34,426 bases of DNA, taken from the NCBI GenBank assembly GCA_046484285.1, contig JAWOBP010000150.1:1-34426 (forward strand), written 5' to 3'. This DNA is from CAZHCG01 sp046484285. Lineage in GTDB: Bacteria; Myxococcota_A; Polyangia; JAAYKL01. Shown here in pieces: positions 24,071-31,844 of this stretch. Position 1 is the first letter of the stretch. Each line of letters begins with the position of its first letter. The notes under the pieces were generated by a model. It worked only from the letters and a program-made list of their open reading frames with translations, was not told the origin of the DNA and did not search any database. A program made the position numbers and the translations under genes.

Positions 24071-24817
24071 GTGGCAGTGGACGTGAAACCCGAAAAGGAT
24101 GAACTCGAAGAGCTGACCGAGCGGCTGGGATTTCGCTTCTCGGACGAGCGCCTGCTGGCGCAGGCGCTGGTGCACCGCTCCTACTGCAACGAGCACGCCG
24201 GCTCGGCGCCCCACAACGAGCGCCTCGAGTTCCTGGGAGACGCGGTGCTCGACCTGGTGATCGCTGAGGCTCTGTGGAAGGAACTGCCCGACGCGCCCGA
24301 GGGACAGCTGACCCGCTGTCGCGCGGCACTGGTCAACGAAGCCAGCCTCGCCGACCTCGCGGCCCGCCTCGAAATCGGGAAATCGCTTCGACTCGGTCGC
24401 GGCGAGGAGATGAACAACGGTCGCCGGCGCGCGTCGATCCTCGCGGACGCCGTGGAGGCGATCGCAGGGGCGATCTTTCTCGATGGCGGCTGGAAATCTA
24501 CTCGAGAGGTGATCTTGAGCTGGCTCGGTACCAAGATCTCGGAAGTCGTCTCCGGCGACTTCGACAGTGATGCCAAGACCGACCTGCAAAAACGGCTGCA
24601 GATCCTGGGACGCGGCGAGATGCCGCAATACCGTGTGATCTCGCACAGCGGACCCGATCACGAACCGCTGTTCGAAGTGGAGATCGGCGTGGGAGACGAA
24701 ATCGTCGGTTGGGGCAAGGGACGCAGCAAGAAGCTCGCCGAAAAAGCGGCTGCCCGCGAAGCTTTGAAAAGCCTCGGCGAGCCCGCCGGGCGGAATCGGC
24801 AAGGAGATGAGAAATGA
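24071..24817 (+). CDS. rnc: Ribonuclease III
   Basis: This 248-aa double-stranded-RNA endonuclease processes rRNA precursors and some mRNAs. The signature NERLEFLGDAVL (residues 49-60) holds catalytic Glu53 and Asp57. The second acidic site lies in DAVEAIAGAIFLD. The double-stranded RNA-binding domain occupies the C-terminal third (DAKTDLQKRL, then the basic GKGRSKKLAEKAAAREAL). A GTG start at 24071 is chosen because AGGAGG lies at 24061-24066 and the N-terminus then matches family length. A second in-frame GTG at 24077 is also possible. Its stop overlaps the ATG of the next gene (ATGA). Confidence 0.95.
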   Translation: MAVDVKPEKDELEELTERLGFRFSDERLLAQALVHRSYCNEHAGSAPHNERLEFLGDAVLDLVIAEALWKELPDAPEGQLTRCRAALVNEASLADLAARLEIGKSLRLGRGEEMNNGRRRASILADAVEAIAGAIFLDGGWKSTREVILSWLGTKISEVVSGDFDSDAKTDLQKRLQILGRGEMPQYRVISHSGPDHEPLFEVEIGVGDEIVGWGKGRSKKLAEKAAAREALKSLGEPAGRNRQGDEK

Positions 24818-25236
24818 GACGAGCCATCTGCACGCTGGTCGCCGCAGCGGCTCTCGTTGCGGCCGTGCGCTCCGGTGCCGAAACAAAACGAGAGTACGAA
24901 AATCGTTTTCAGATGATGGTGGAATTTGCGGTTCGCACCAACGAGTACGTGAGACGCCACCTGGGAGACCGCTCGCTTTGCGAGTACGCCCAGGAGATGG
25001 CCGCAGTCAATGCGAGTGAGGCCGAGAAGATGACTCCGCCGTCGTGCTACCAGATGCTACACCCGCACTTTCTGCTGGTTCTCGAGAACATCGAACGATC
25101 CTTTCACTTCGCAGCACAGGGACGGCTCGACCGCTATCGACATCACCAGAAGGTCGTGCGCAAGGAGCTGAACCTGCTGGAAACTTTCGCCGATCGCCAA
25201 GGCCTGAGACTGTACATGTGGGACCTCGGCTTCTGA
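24814..25236 (+). CDS. Small exported protein of unknown function, coupled to rnc
   Basis: The 140-aa product has a signal peptide (MRRAICTLVAAAALVAAVRS, cleavage near AGA/SGA). The mature part is helical and rich in His, Arg and Glu (EFAVRTNEYVRRHLGDRSLC, RLDRYRHHQKVVRKELNLL) with two Cys (about C56 and C78) that could form a disulfide. I do not recognise a family. Its ATG overlaps the rnc stop codon, so it is translated with rnc, an unusual partner for a periplasmic protein. No terminator follows; a dispersed repeat and a transposase relic lie beyond it. Confidence 0.7.
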   Translation: MRRAICTLVAAAALVAAVRSGAETKREYENRFQMMVEFAVRTNEYVRRHLGDRSLCEYAQEMAAVNASEAEKMTPPSCYQMLHPHFLLVLENIERSFHFAAQGRLDRYRHHQKVVRKELNLLETFADRQGLRLYMWDLGF

Positions 25237-25249
25237 CCCATCTGGATCC

Positions 25250-25325
25250 TGTCTCAGACGCACTGAAGCGCAGCGCGGGTTGATAATCAGTTGATTGGAA
25301 AGTTCCGTTCGCGGCGGTTTTTCGC
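25250..25325. repeat. Dispersed repeat, copy A
   Basis: This ~76-base sequence recurs at 33805-33878. The core from GATAATCAGTTGATTG through AAAGTTCCGTTC (29 bases, 25282-25310) is identical, followed after one mismatch by CGGCGGTTTTTCGC. The left part (GTCTCAGACG, CACTGAAGCG) is less conserved. In copy B the repeat directly precedes a RAYT-like transposase gene, so this may be a non-autonomous relative of that element's flank. Confidence 0.7.
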
Positions 25326-25371
25326 GCAGGACCCGACTTTTGGCTCGAAGCGACCCCCAGCCACCCGCATT

Positions 25372-25640
25372 CCGGGACATCGGTCGAAGAGGAGGAGCAA
25401 AGGTGGCCCGCCAGCTCAACGAGAAGTGAAAGCACGAAGGTCACGTCTGCGGCGGGCGCTATCGCTCCCGCCGAACGGGTCGGAGCCGCACAGCTGCCTC
25501 AGCTCACCGTTGCGATGCAGCTCGCGCACCAGCGACGCCGCGCTCTGATGCTGGGAGACGACTCCGGCCAGCGTTCGTCGGGCAGCGCGTCGAGCACGAG
25601 CCCGAAACGTTTTACCCACAGCGCGGAGTGCTCGATCTCC
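25372..25640 (-). pseudogene. Frameshifted remnant of a transposase N-terminal region
   Basis: In one minus-strand frame the peptide reads SLVRELHRNGELRQLCGSDP. In another it continues VTFVLSLLVELAGHL, and the further upstream part reads HSALWVKRFGLVLDALPDER in yet another frame. These pieces in order resemble the N-terminal domain of IS4/IS5/IS1182-like transposases (SxRxLxxxLRxNxxLRxLCGF, then a FSRFL-like helix). At least two frameshifts and the absence of any catalytic domain show it is dead. Family assignment is by eye and tentative. The remaining intergenic DNA (25237-25686) holds dispersed repeat copy A and no other gene. Confidence 0.5.
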
Positions 25641-25686
25641 TCTCTTGTTGCCCCCCGCGCGGCGGGTTTGATACATTCTGTGGTGC

Positions 25687-26172
25687 GTGGAAAGCGAATC
25701 CAAATTGGGAGACAAGGCCTCCACCTACGAGGCGCTGATCGCTCGCCTGGAGACCAGCTTCTCCGAGACGAGCGATTCCACGGCGCGGATGGCGACCGTG
25801 GCCGCGCTGCTGCACAAGCACTTCGACCACGTCTTCTGGGCCGGCTTCTACCTGCTGACCGACGACGGCGAGCTGGTGGTCGGTCCCTACCAGGGCGCGC
25901 CGGCCTGCCTGGTTCTCGAGCGCCACCGCGGCGTCTGCTGGTCGGCGGTGGACGGCTCGTCGTTCGTCACCGTACCCAACGTCCACGACTTCGAGGGCCA
26001 CATCCAGTGCGAGGGTCCCTCCAACTCCGAGGTCGCCGTGCCGGTGCTCGGCGCGGACGGCGAGGTGCTCGGCGTGCTGCACCTCGACAGCGCCGACTTC
26101 GACGCCTTCGACGAAGTCGACGAGCGCTACCTGACACGGATCGCCCGCATGCTCGATCGGCCGGCAGGCTGA
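25687..26172 (+). CDS. msrC: Free methionine-(R)-sulfoxide reductase (GAF-type fRMsr)
   Basis: This 161-aa GAF-fold enzyme reduces free L-methionine-(R)-sulfoxide to methionine in the cytoplasm, using thioredoxin. The family hallmarks are present: WAGFYLL, VVGPYQGAPAC, RGVCWSA, and GHIQCEGPSNSEVAVPV. The three redox cysteines are Cys74, Cys84 and Cys108, with the same 10- and 24-residue spacings as Cys84/94/118 of E. coli YebR (MsrC). The start is GTG (codes Met), with no clear ribosome-binding site and a weak promoter-like TTGCCC-N18-TACATT immediately upstream, so it may be nearly leaderless. It converges with glmS with about 10 bases between stops. Confidence 0.9.
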   Translation: MESESKLGDKASTYEALIARLETSFSETSDSTARMATVAALLHKHFDHVFWAGFYLLTDDGELVVGPYQGAPACLVLERHRGVCWSAVDGSSFVTVPNVHDFEGHIQCEGPSNSEVAVPVLGADGEVLGVLHLDSADFDAFDEVDERYLTRIARMLDRPAG

Positions 26173-26182
26173 GCCCGGGATC

Positions 26183-28012
26183 TCACTCCACGGTCACGGT
26201 CTTGGCCAGGTTGCGCGGCTGGTCCACGTCGGTGCCCTTGAAATCGGCCGCGTGGTAGGCCAAAAGCTGCAGCGGAACAACGCTGATCAGCGGGCTGAGG
26301 TGCGCCCAGACCGGCGGGATCTCGATCCGCTCCACGTCCAGGTCGTCGAGGGCTCGCTCGCCGCGGGTGGCGACCGCGATCACGCGGCCGCCGCGCGCCA
26401 GCACCTCCTGCACGTTGCCCAGCACGCGCTCCAGCGAGCCGTCTTTGGGCATCACGACCACGACCGGCATCTTCTCGTCGATCAGCGCGATCGGGCCGTG
26501 CTTCATCTCGCCGGCCGGGTAGCCCTCGGCGTGGATGTAGGAGATTTCCTTGAGCTTGAGCGCGCCTTCGAGCGCGATCGGGTACGACAGCCAGCGCCCG
26601 AGAAACAGAAAGTCGTCGGCGCCGGCGTGGCGATGGGCGATCTGGGCGATGCTCTCCGACTGCTCGAGCACCTCGCGCAGCAGCGCCGGAATCTGCAGAA
26701 GCTCGCCGATCAACGTTCGCGCGCGCTCCTCCTCCAGCGTCCGCCGCCGGCGCCCGAGGTTGATCGCCAGCATGAACAGCGCGGTCAGCTGCGCGGTGAA
26801 GCACTTGGTGGAGGCCACGCCGATCTCCGGACCGGCGTGCGTGTAGAGCGATCCGTCGGCGGCGCGCGGGATCGCCGAATCGAGCACGTTGGCCACCGCC
26901 AGGATCATCGCGCCTCCGTCGCGCGCGACGCGCACTGCCTCGAGCGTGTCGATCGTCTCGCCGGACTGGGAGACCGCCACCACCAGGTCGTTGGGATCGA
27001 CCAGCGGATCGCGGGCCCGGTACTCGCTGGCCAGCTCCACCTCGGCCGGCACCTGGCCCAGCGCCTCGATCCAGTAGCGGCCCACCAGCGCGGCGTGATA
27101 GGAGGTGCCGCAGGCCAGCAGCACCACGCGGCGGATGCGCCGCGCCGACTTGTCGTCGATCCCCATCAGCTCCGAGGCGATCTCCGCGCCCTCCACCGAG
27201 ACGCGGCCCCGCATCGTGTCCTCGATCGCGCGCGGCTGCTCGTGGATCTCCTTGAGCATGAAGTGCTTGAAGCCGCCCTTCTCCGCCTGGATCGGCGACC
27301 AGTCGATCGTGCGCGGTTCCCGGGATATCCGGCTGCCGTCCATCGCCTCGATGCGCGCGCCGTCGGGGTCGATCACGGCCAGCTCGCCCTCCTCCATGAA
27401 GACCACGCGCTGCGTGTAGCTCAGGATCGCCGGGATGTCGGAGGCGGCGAAAGTCTCGCCGTCGCCCAGCCCGATCACCAGCGGCGAGGCGTTCTTGGCC
27501 AGCACGATCCGTCTCGGCTCGTCGACCGACAGCACCGCCAGCGCGTAGGAGCCGCGCACCCTCTGCAGCGCCGAGCGGACCGCCGACTCGAGATTCGAGC
27601 CGCCGGCGATGCCGCTCGCGATCAGGTGGCTGAAGATCTCGGTGTCGGTCTCGGACTGGAAGCGCGCGCCCTCGCCCTCCAGCTCGCGCCGCAGCTCCAG
27701 GTGGTTCTCCAGAATGCCGTTGTGAACAACCGCGATCCCGTCGACCAGGTGAGGGTGAGCGTTGGTCTCGGACGGCCGGCCGTGGGTCGCCCAGCGCGTG
27801 TGACCGATCCCGACCACGCCGGACAGCGGCCGCTCGCGGATCGCCTCGGCGAGCCGCGCGAGCTTGCCCTCGGAGCGCACGACACCGACGCGCTCTCCGT
27901 CGTGCACGGCCACGCCGGCCGAGTCGTAGCCGCGGTACTCGAGGCGGGTCAGGCCATCGAAGATGATCTCGACGCACTGCCTGGAGCCGGTATAGCAGAC
28001 GATTCCGCACAT
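26183..28012 (-). CDS. glmS: Glutamine-fructose-6-phosphate aminotransferase (isomerizing)
   Basis: This 609-aa enzyme makes glucosamine-6-phosphate from fructose-6-phosphate and glutamine, the first step to UDP-GlcNAc for peptidoglycan and LPS. Cys2, the N-terminal nucleophile after Met removal, is in MCGIVCYTG. The glutaminase domain shows GHTRWATHG, NGILENH and ETDTEIFSHL. The C-terminal half has two SIS isomerase domains (ACGTSYHAAL, VSQSGETIDTL and STKCFTAQL) and ends PRNLAKTVTVE. The length equals that of E. coli GlmS. The start is preceded by AGAGGTG. No glmS ribozyme is obvious upstream, since only about 47 bases separate it from the next gene. Confidence 0.97.
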   Translation of the reverse strand: MCGIVCYTGSRQCVEIIFDGLTRLEYRGYDSAGVAVHDGERVGVVRSEGKLARLAEAIRERPLSGVVGIGHTRWATHGRPSETNAHPHLVDGIAVVHNGILENHLELRRELEGEGARFQSETDTEIFSHLIASGIAGGSNLESAVRSALQRVRGSYALAVLSVDEPRRIVLAKNASPLVIGLGDGETFAASDIPAILSYTQRVVFMEEGELAVIDPDGARIEAMDGSRISREPRTIDWSPIQAEKGGFKHFMLKEIHEQPRAIEDTMRGRVSVEGAEIASELMGIDDKSARRIRRVVLLACGTSYHAALVGRYWIEALGQVPAEVELASEYRARDPLVDPNDLVVAVSQSGETIDTLEAVRVARDGGAMILAVANVLDSAIPRAADGSLYTHAGPEIGVASTKCFTAQLTALFMLAINLGRRRRTLEEERARTLIGELLQIPALLREVLEQSESIAQIAHRHAGADDFLFLGRWLSYPIALEGALKLKEISYIHAEGYPAGEMKHGPIALIDEKMPVVVVMPKDGSLERVLGNVQEVLARGGRVIAVATRGERALDDLDVERIEIPPVWAHLSPLISVVPLQLLAYHAADFKGTDVDQPRNLAKTVTVE

Positions 28013-28059
28013 TCTTTCACCTCTGGTGCTCGGTGGGTTGCAGCGTAGCGGAAAAACGT

Positions 28060-28419
28060 TCAGCCGGAAACCGCGCCGCCACGCAGCTTCTCGTGGGCCG
28101 CGTCGCAACGGCTGGCAAAGGCGAAATCGATCTCGGTCAGACCGCCCGCGCTGCGGGTCCACAGCGCTATCACGGTCTTGCCCCACGAGATCTTGAGCTC
28201 CGGGTAGTGGTCCGAGACCTCGGCCAGCTTGCCCACCTCGAAGGCGAAGTCGAGCGCGCCGCGAAAACCGGGAAACACGAACTCTTTTTCCAGGTGGTGG
28301 CCCTCCACCACCGACCAGCCTCCGACCAGCGAATCGACCCGGGAGGCCAGCTCGTCTTCTTCGAGCGGTTTGTTCGGCTTGCGCAGCGAGCGCGTCTCCT
28401 CCAGCGGTTTGCGCTTCAA
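28060..28419 (-). CDS. phhB: Pterin-4a-carbinolamine dehydratase
   Basis: This 119-aa cytoplasmic enzyme recycles the pterin cofactor of aromatic amino acid hydroxylases by dehydrating 4a-hydroxytetrahydropterin. The family motif appears as VSDHYPELKISWGKTVIALW followed by GGLTEIDFAFASRCD. The usual HHP is His71-Tyr72-Pro73, so the second His of the canonical pair is Tyr, a variation seen in some members. The ~20-residue N-terminal extension is basic. No aromatic amino acid hydroxylase lies in this window. The gene is upstream of glmS with a 47-base gap, and divergent from the lipoprotein-lpt operon. Confidence 0.88.
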   Translation of the reverse strand: MKRKPLEETRSLRKPNKPLEEDELASRVDSLVGGWSVVEGHHLEKEFVFPGFRGALDFAFEVGKLAEVSDHYPELKISWGKTVIALWTRSAGGLTEIDFAFASRCDAAHEKLRGGAVSG

Positions 28420-28478
28420 CTTCTACCTCTCGTTTTTCGACCCGCGGCCGGCCGCCTCAGCTTCACCATCACCGTCCG

Positions 28479-28507
28479 TTGACAGTCTAGCGCCAAGATC
28501 GAATCAT
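28479..28507 (+). promoter_or_regulatory. Sigma70-like promoter for the lipoprotein-lptCAB operon
   Basis: TTGACA (28479-28484) is followed after 17 bases by AATCAT (28502-28507), a 4/6 match to the -10 box including the key A2 and T6. It lies about 82 bases before the ATG at 28589, in the divergent gap with phhB. Confidence 0.45.
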
Positions 28508-28588
28508 CGCCAATCACACGCGGCGATCCGCTCGCGCTTGACCGCTCCCGGCGCGTTGGCGCAGACTCTGGTTACGCAAGGAGGGGCC

Positions 28589-29098
28589 ATGAAACGCGCC
28601 GTATCCATTGGGATCTCGATTGCGACAGGGTTGCTGGCCGCCGCCTGCGGGAGCGCGAGCAACGGCTCGCCCGGCGGAGCGTCCCCGGAGACCGGGACGA
28701 CCGAGCCGGGGGCGAGCTCGGCCGCCGCACGGGATGTAGACCCGGAGCGGGGCGCCGCCGGGGTCGTCGAGCCCGGGCTGCTGGGCGCCTGGGAGAACAG
28801 CTCCTGCGGCGAGCGCAAGTACAGGCGTCGCATCGAGTTCTTCGCCGACGGCCGCTTCTCGGCGCTGGACGAGGTCGCTCCCTGTCCGCCGGGAGCCCAG
28901 TGCGTATGGTCCGGGATCGTGCGCTGGCAGGGCTCCTGGAAGATCGATGGAGACCTGATCGAGCTCGAGCCAAAACCGATCGAGGGCGAGCGCCCGCTGG
29001 AGAACCCGCCCGACGCCTTCGTTGTTCTCGGCCGGGACCCGTATTCGATAGGCGAGAAGACCGGGGAGCTGGTTTGCCCGTACCGCGGCATCGACTGA
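28589..29098 (+). CDS. Exported lipoprotein of unknown function
   Basis: This 169-aa lipoprotein has a clean lipobox (IATGLLAAACGS, Cys20). A low-complexity Gly/Ser/Thr/Glu region (about 21-60) precedes a compact beta domain with three or four Cys: LLGAWENSSCGERKYRRRIE, FADGRFSALDEVAPCPP and VRWQGSWKIDGDLIELE. The GxWxx...FxxDGxF...GxWxxxGdxi pattern resembles lipocalin-like or DUF-type small beta barrels used by many secreted lipoproteins. A strong AAGGAGG lies just before the ATG. It is the first gene of the lpt operon, and the following lptC start lies inside it. Confidence 0.75.
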   Translation: MKRAVSIGISIATGLLAAACGSASNGSPGGASPETGTTEPGASSAAARDVDPERGAAGVVEPGLLGAWENSSCGERKYRRRIEFFADGRFSALDEVAPCPPGAQCVWSGIVRWQGSWKIDGDLIELEPKPIEGERPLENPPDAFVVLGRDPYSIGEKTGELVCPYRGID

Positions 29099-29436
29099 CC
29101 GCGCCGGCGGCCGCGCTCTGCCTGGCGAGCTGCACCGCCGATCCGAAGCCCCCGGCGGATACCGCGCCGCCGCCGACCGAGGCGCGCGAGGTGATCGTCG
29201 AGATTCCCGCCGGTGGCGGAGAGCTGGTGTTGCGCGCGGAACGCCTGCTGCTCGAGCCGTCGGGCGGACTGGCGCTGGTCGGCGATGCGTCGATCGAGTC
29301 GACGCGGGGCCACGGCCTGCGGGCGCGGGCCCGGCGCGTGCTGGTCTCCCCCGACGGCGGCGCGCTCGTGGCCGAGGGAGAGGTGCGCGCCAGCTTCGAG
29401 GTCGGCGACGGAGGACCGCCCGATGCGCAACCGTGA
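29074..29436 (+). CDS. lptC: LptC-like lipoprotein (LPS export)
   Basis: This short ~120-aa protein is read from a TTG start at 29074 inside the previous gene, supported by GGGGAG five bases upstream. It gives MPVPRHRLTAPAAALCLASC, a signal peptide with lipobox LASC. CTG at 29095 is the alternative. The rest is beta-rich (EVIVEIPAGGGELVLRAERL, ALVGDASIEST, RARRVLVSPDGGALVAEGEV), matching the LptC/OstA periplasmic half-jellyroll that forms the first section of the LPS bridge. LptC usually has a TM anchor and about 190 residues, so this is a short lipoprotein version. Identification leans on its place directly before lptA and lptB. Confidence 0.6.
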   Translation: MPVPRHRLTAPAAALCLASCTADPKPPADTAPPPTEAREVIVEIPAGGGELVLRAERLLLEPSGGLALVGDASIESTRGHGLRARARRVLVSPDGGALVAEGEVRASFEVGDGGPPDAQP

Positions 29437-29884
29437 CGCGGCGGCATTGCTGACGTTGGCGCTGGCGGCGCTGACCGCCCGGGCTGCCTGTGCCGCGCCC
29501 TCGGGCACCGCCGAGATCGAGGCCGATCGGCTGCGGATCGACAACAGCTCCAGGACCGCGGTCTTCGAGGGCCACGTGCGGGCGGTCTACGGTCGGCTGG
29601 TGCTGACCTGCGAGCGGATGGAGGCGGTCTACGACGAACGCGGCGACGTGATCTCCCTGCACGCTCGCGGCGGGGTGACCGTGGTTCGCGGGGAAGCTCG
29701 GGCCCGCGCCGGCAGCGCCCGGCTGGAGGCCGAAAGCGAGACGCTCGTGCTCGAAGGGGCGCCGGTGCTGGTGCGGGGTCCCAGCCGGCTCGAGGGCGAG
29801 CGCATCGAGGTGGGGCTCGCCGACGGTCGCATCGAGGTGACCGGCGCCAGGGGCCGCTTCGAGCTGGGCGGTGGATCGCGATGA
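29423..29884 (+). CDS. lptA: LptA, periplasmic LPS-transport protein
   Basis: The 153-aa product has a signal peptide (to about AACA) and an OstA/LptA-N beta-jellyroll. LptA monomers line up to carry LPS from the inner-membrane LptB2FGC complex to LptD. The typical IEADRLRIDNSSRTAVFEGHV opening (the AxxxxxDxxxxxxxFxGxV motif) is followed by strands GRLVLTCERMEAVYD, RGGVTVVRGEARARAG and GRIEVTGARG. It overlaps the end of lptC by 14 bases and lptB by 4 (ATGA), indicating tight co-translation. A GGAGGA site is inside lptC. Confidence 0.88.
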   Translation: MRNRDAAALLTLALAALTARAACAAPSGTAEIEADRLRIDNSSRTAVFEGHVRAVYGRLVLTCERMEAVYDERGDVISLHARGGVTVVRGEARARAGSARLEAESETLVLEGAPVLVRGPSRLEGERIEVGLADGRIEVTGARGRFELGGGSR

Positions 29885-30597
29885 GCGGGCTTTCGCTCGA
29901 GGTGCGCGATCTGGCCGTCTCCTTTCGCGGCCGTACAGTCCTCGATGGCGTCGACATGGAGATCCGTCCCGGCGAGGTGGTGGGGTTGATCGGGCCCAAC
30001 GGCGCGGGCAAGACCACCGCCTTTCGCGCGGTGCTGGGGCTGCTGGTCCCGCGGCGCGGAGCGGTCAGCTTCGGCCGTCCGCTCGACGGGCTGCCGCTGC
30101 ACCGCAGGGCGCGATTGGGGCTCGGCTACCTGCCCCAAGGCCCTTCGGTCTTCCGCGGCCTGAGCGCGCGCGACAACCTGCTGGTGCTGCTCGAGGCGCT
30201 GCACCGCCCCGATCCCCGCCGCCGGGCCGAGGAGCTGCTGGAGCGGTTCGGGCTGGTCGAGCTGGCCGACCAGCGCGCCTCGACGCTCTCCGGAGGCGAG
30301 CGCCGCAGGCTCGAGTTCGCCCGCGCGCTGTGCTCGGATCCCCAAGTGCTGCTGGTCGACGAGCCGTTCTCCGGGGTCGACCCGCTGGCCGCCGCCGAGA
30401 TCTCGCGGGCGATCGGTGAGCTGGCCTCCGACGGAGTCGGCGTGCTGCTCACCGATCACACGGTGCGCGAGGCGCTCTCGACCTGCCAGCGGCTGGACCT
30501 GCTGCTCGAGGGACGAATCGCCGAAAGCGGCACGCCCGACGAGCTGCGAGCCAGCGAGCTGGCCCGCGACCGCTACCTGGGCCCCGCGGCGGGCTGA
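29881..30597 (+). CDS. lptB: LptB, ATPase of the LPS export ABC transporter
   Basis: This 238-aa ABC ATPase powers LPS extraction by the LptFGC complex. Walker A GPNGAGKTT (38-46), the Q-loop YLPQ (Q86), the signature LSGGERRRLEFARAL (136-150), Walker B VLLVDEPFSGVDP (D160, E161) and H-loop TDHTVREAL (H193) are all present. The C-terminus DRYLGPAAG lies inside one copy of a 31-bp direct repeat flanking the adjacent ATPase cassette. The ORF is intact. lptF and lptG, its membrane partners, are not in the window. Confidence 0.95.
   Translation: MSGLSLEVRDLAVSFRGRTVLDGVDMEIRPGEVVGLIGPNGAGKTTAFRAVLGLLVPRRGAVSFGRPLDGLPLHRRARLGLGYLPQGPSVFRGLSARDNLLVLLEALHRPDPRRRAEELLERFGLVELADQRASTLSGGERRRLEFARALCSDPQVLLVDEPFSGVDPLAAAEISRAIGELASDGVGVLLTDHTVREALSTCQRLDLLLEGRIAESGTPDELRASELARDRYLGPAAG
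30567..30597. repeat. Left 31-bp direct repeat (3' end of lptB)
   Basis: Starts CGACCGCTACCTGGG and ends GCGGGCTGA, including the lptB stop codon. It is identical, base for base, to 31981-32011. The bases flanking the two copies differ, so the repeat is exactly 31 bp. It may be the left attachment site or target duplication of the ATPase cassette. Confidence 0.9.
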
Positions 30598-31842
30598 TCA
30601 TCCGTCCCACAAGTGACGAATCGGCACGGCGTAGAGGTCGTCGCCAAGGGGCGCGTACGTCTCACCGTCATAGAGTAGAACGCCGAGTACGAAACGTTTC
30701 CCCGCGGCGCGCCTCAGAAGCCTGAGACCCCGCAGATCGCGGCCTTTTATCGTAGCCGCCGCTTTTACCTCGATACCCGCCACCTGGCGCGCGTTACGTT
30801 CGATCACGACATCCACCTCGGCGAGATCCTTGTCGCGAAAATGAAAAAGCGAGATGAGATCGTCTCTGCCACTGGCTTGACGTCTCAGCTCCTGCAAGAC
30901 GAAGGTCTCCAAGAGCTGTCCGTAAAGAGGCCGGTCCGCGTAGAGCGCGGCGCCATCGCAACCGAGAACGGCGCTGGCGAGACCAGTGTCGCCAAAGTGC
31001 AGCTTTGGAGTCTTGACCAACCTGCGAAGACGGTTGCTGTGCCAGGGGGGCAGCTCTTCCACGAGGAAAAGCTTCGACAAGACGGTCACGTACTCACGGA
31101 TGGTCGTCCGACTGAGGCTGAAAGAGCCCGACAACTCCGAGATATTGATCAGACGAGAAGTCTGACTGGCGGCCAGAGAAAGCAACCTCGGCAAAGCGTC
31201 GAGCCGACCAATGCGGGACAAGTCGCGCACGTCTCTTTGGATGACCGCATCGAGATAACCACGTGCCCAAGCCATCTGTCTGCGGCGGGTCTCTCTTTTG
31301 ATGATTTCGGGATACCCGCCCTGCGCGACCAGATTCGCCAGCTCGGGTCCGAGCCGCTGACTCGTTCGAACGCCAAACCCTTTCGAAAAGAGATCATCAA
31401 AAAAAGAAGCGGGGCGTCTCTCTACCTCGCAGCGGGCCAAGGGGTGCAAGCGCACGACCTCCATCCTACCCGCGAGGGAATCCGAAAGCATGGGCAACAG
31501 CATCAAGTCGGCGGATCCGGTGAGCAGGAACCGGCCCGGTGTCCGATCGCGATCTACGGCCGATTTTATCGCCCGAAAAAGATCCGGGACACGCTGAACC
31601 TCATCGATGGTCACGAAAGCGGGAAGGTCTGACACGAACCCGACCGGATCGGCCTGCGCCGCTTTCAGGGCCACGGGCTCGTCGAAGGTGACGTACTCGC
31701 GGCCAGACGAATCTGCCAGCATTCTGGCAAGCGTCGTCTTACCGCCTTGACGAGGGCCGTGCAGAACAACAACCGGTGAGTCCTCGAGCGCCTCTTCAAG
31801 CTTTCGACGCACCAGTCGCGGATAGAGGTCGTCTTTTCCCAT
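30598..31842 (-). CDS. AAA-family ATPase with DUF4143 (PD-(D/E)xK-like) C-terminus
   Basis: This 414-aa protein has an AAA_14 ATPase domain with Walker A HGPRQGGKTTLA (about 28-39), Walker B FVTIDEVQ (D80, E81) and a sensor-like GRFLLTGSADLMLL. A winged-helix-like middle region follows (INISELSGSFSLSRTTIREY). The DUF4143 part carries LVEELPPWHSNRLRRLVKTP and LHFGDTGLASA. A nuclease-like Asp...GIEVKA motif (EVDVV then GIEVKAAATIK) sits near the end. Such ATPases are scattered widely across bacteria and archaea by transfer; their role is unknown, though mobile-element or conflict functions have been proposed. Its base composition is lower in GC than its neighbours. The ATG is directly preceded by the 22-bp repeat array. 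Its stop codon directly follows that of lptB, on the opposite strand. Confidence 0.88.
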   Translation of the reverse strand: MGKDDLYPRLVRRKLEEALEDSPVVVLHGPRQGGKTTLARMLADSSGREYVTFDEPVALKAAQADPVGFVSDLPAFVTIDEVQRVPDLFRAIKSAVDRDRTPGRFLLTGSADLMLLPMLSDSLAGRMEVVRLHPLARCEVERRPASFFDDLFSKGFGVRTSQRLGPELANLVAQGGYPEIIKRETRRRQMAWARGYLDAVIQRDVRDLSRIGRLDALPRLLSLAASQTSRLINISELSGSFSLSRTTIREYVTVLSKLFLVEELPPWHSNRLRRLVKTPKLHFGDTGLASAVLGCDGAALYADRPLYGQLLETFVLQELRRQASGRDDLISLFHFRDKDLAEVDVVIERNARQVAGIEVKAAATIKGRDLRGLRLLRRAAGKRFVLGVLLYDGETYAPLGDDLYAVPIRHLWDG

Positions 31843-31844
31843 CC

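Noticed and set aside
26252..28048. Long plus-strand frame opposite glmS
   Set aside because: glmS is complete and highly conserved on the minus strand; the opposite frame is His/Gln/Asp-rich shadow sequence.
28013..28059. glmS ribozyme or riboswitch upstream of glmS
   Set aside because: Only 47 bases lie between glmS and phhB, too short for the ribozyme, and no matching structure was seen.
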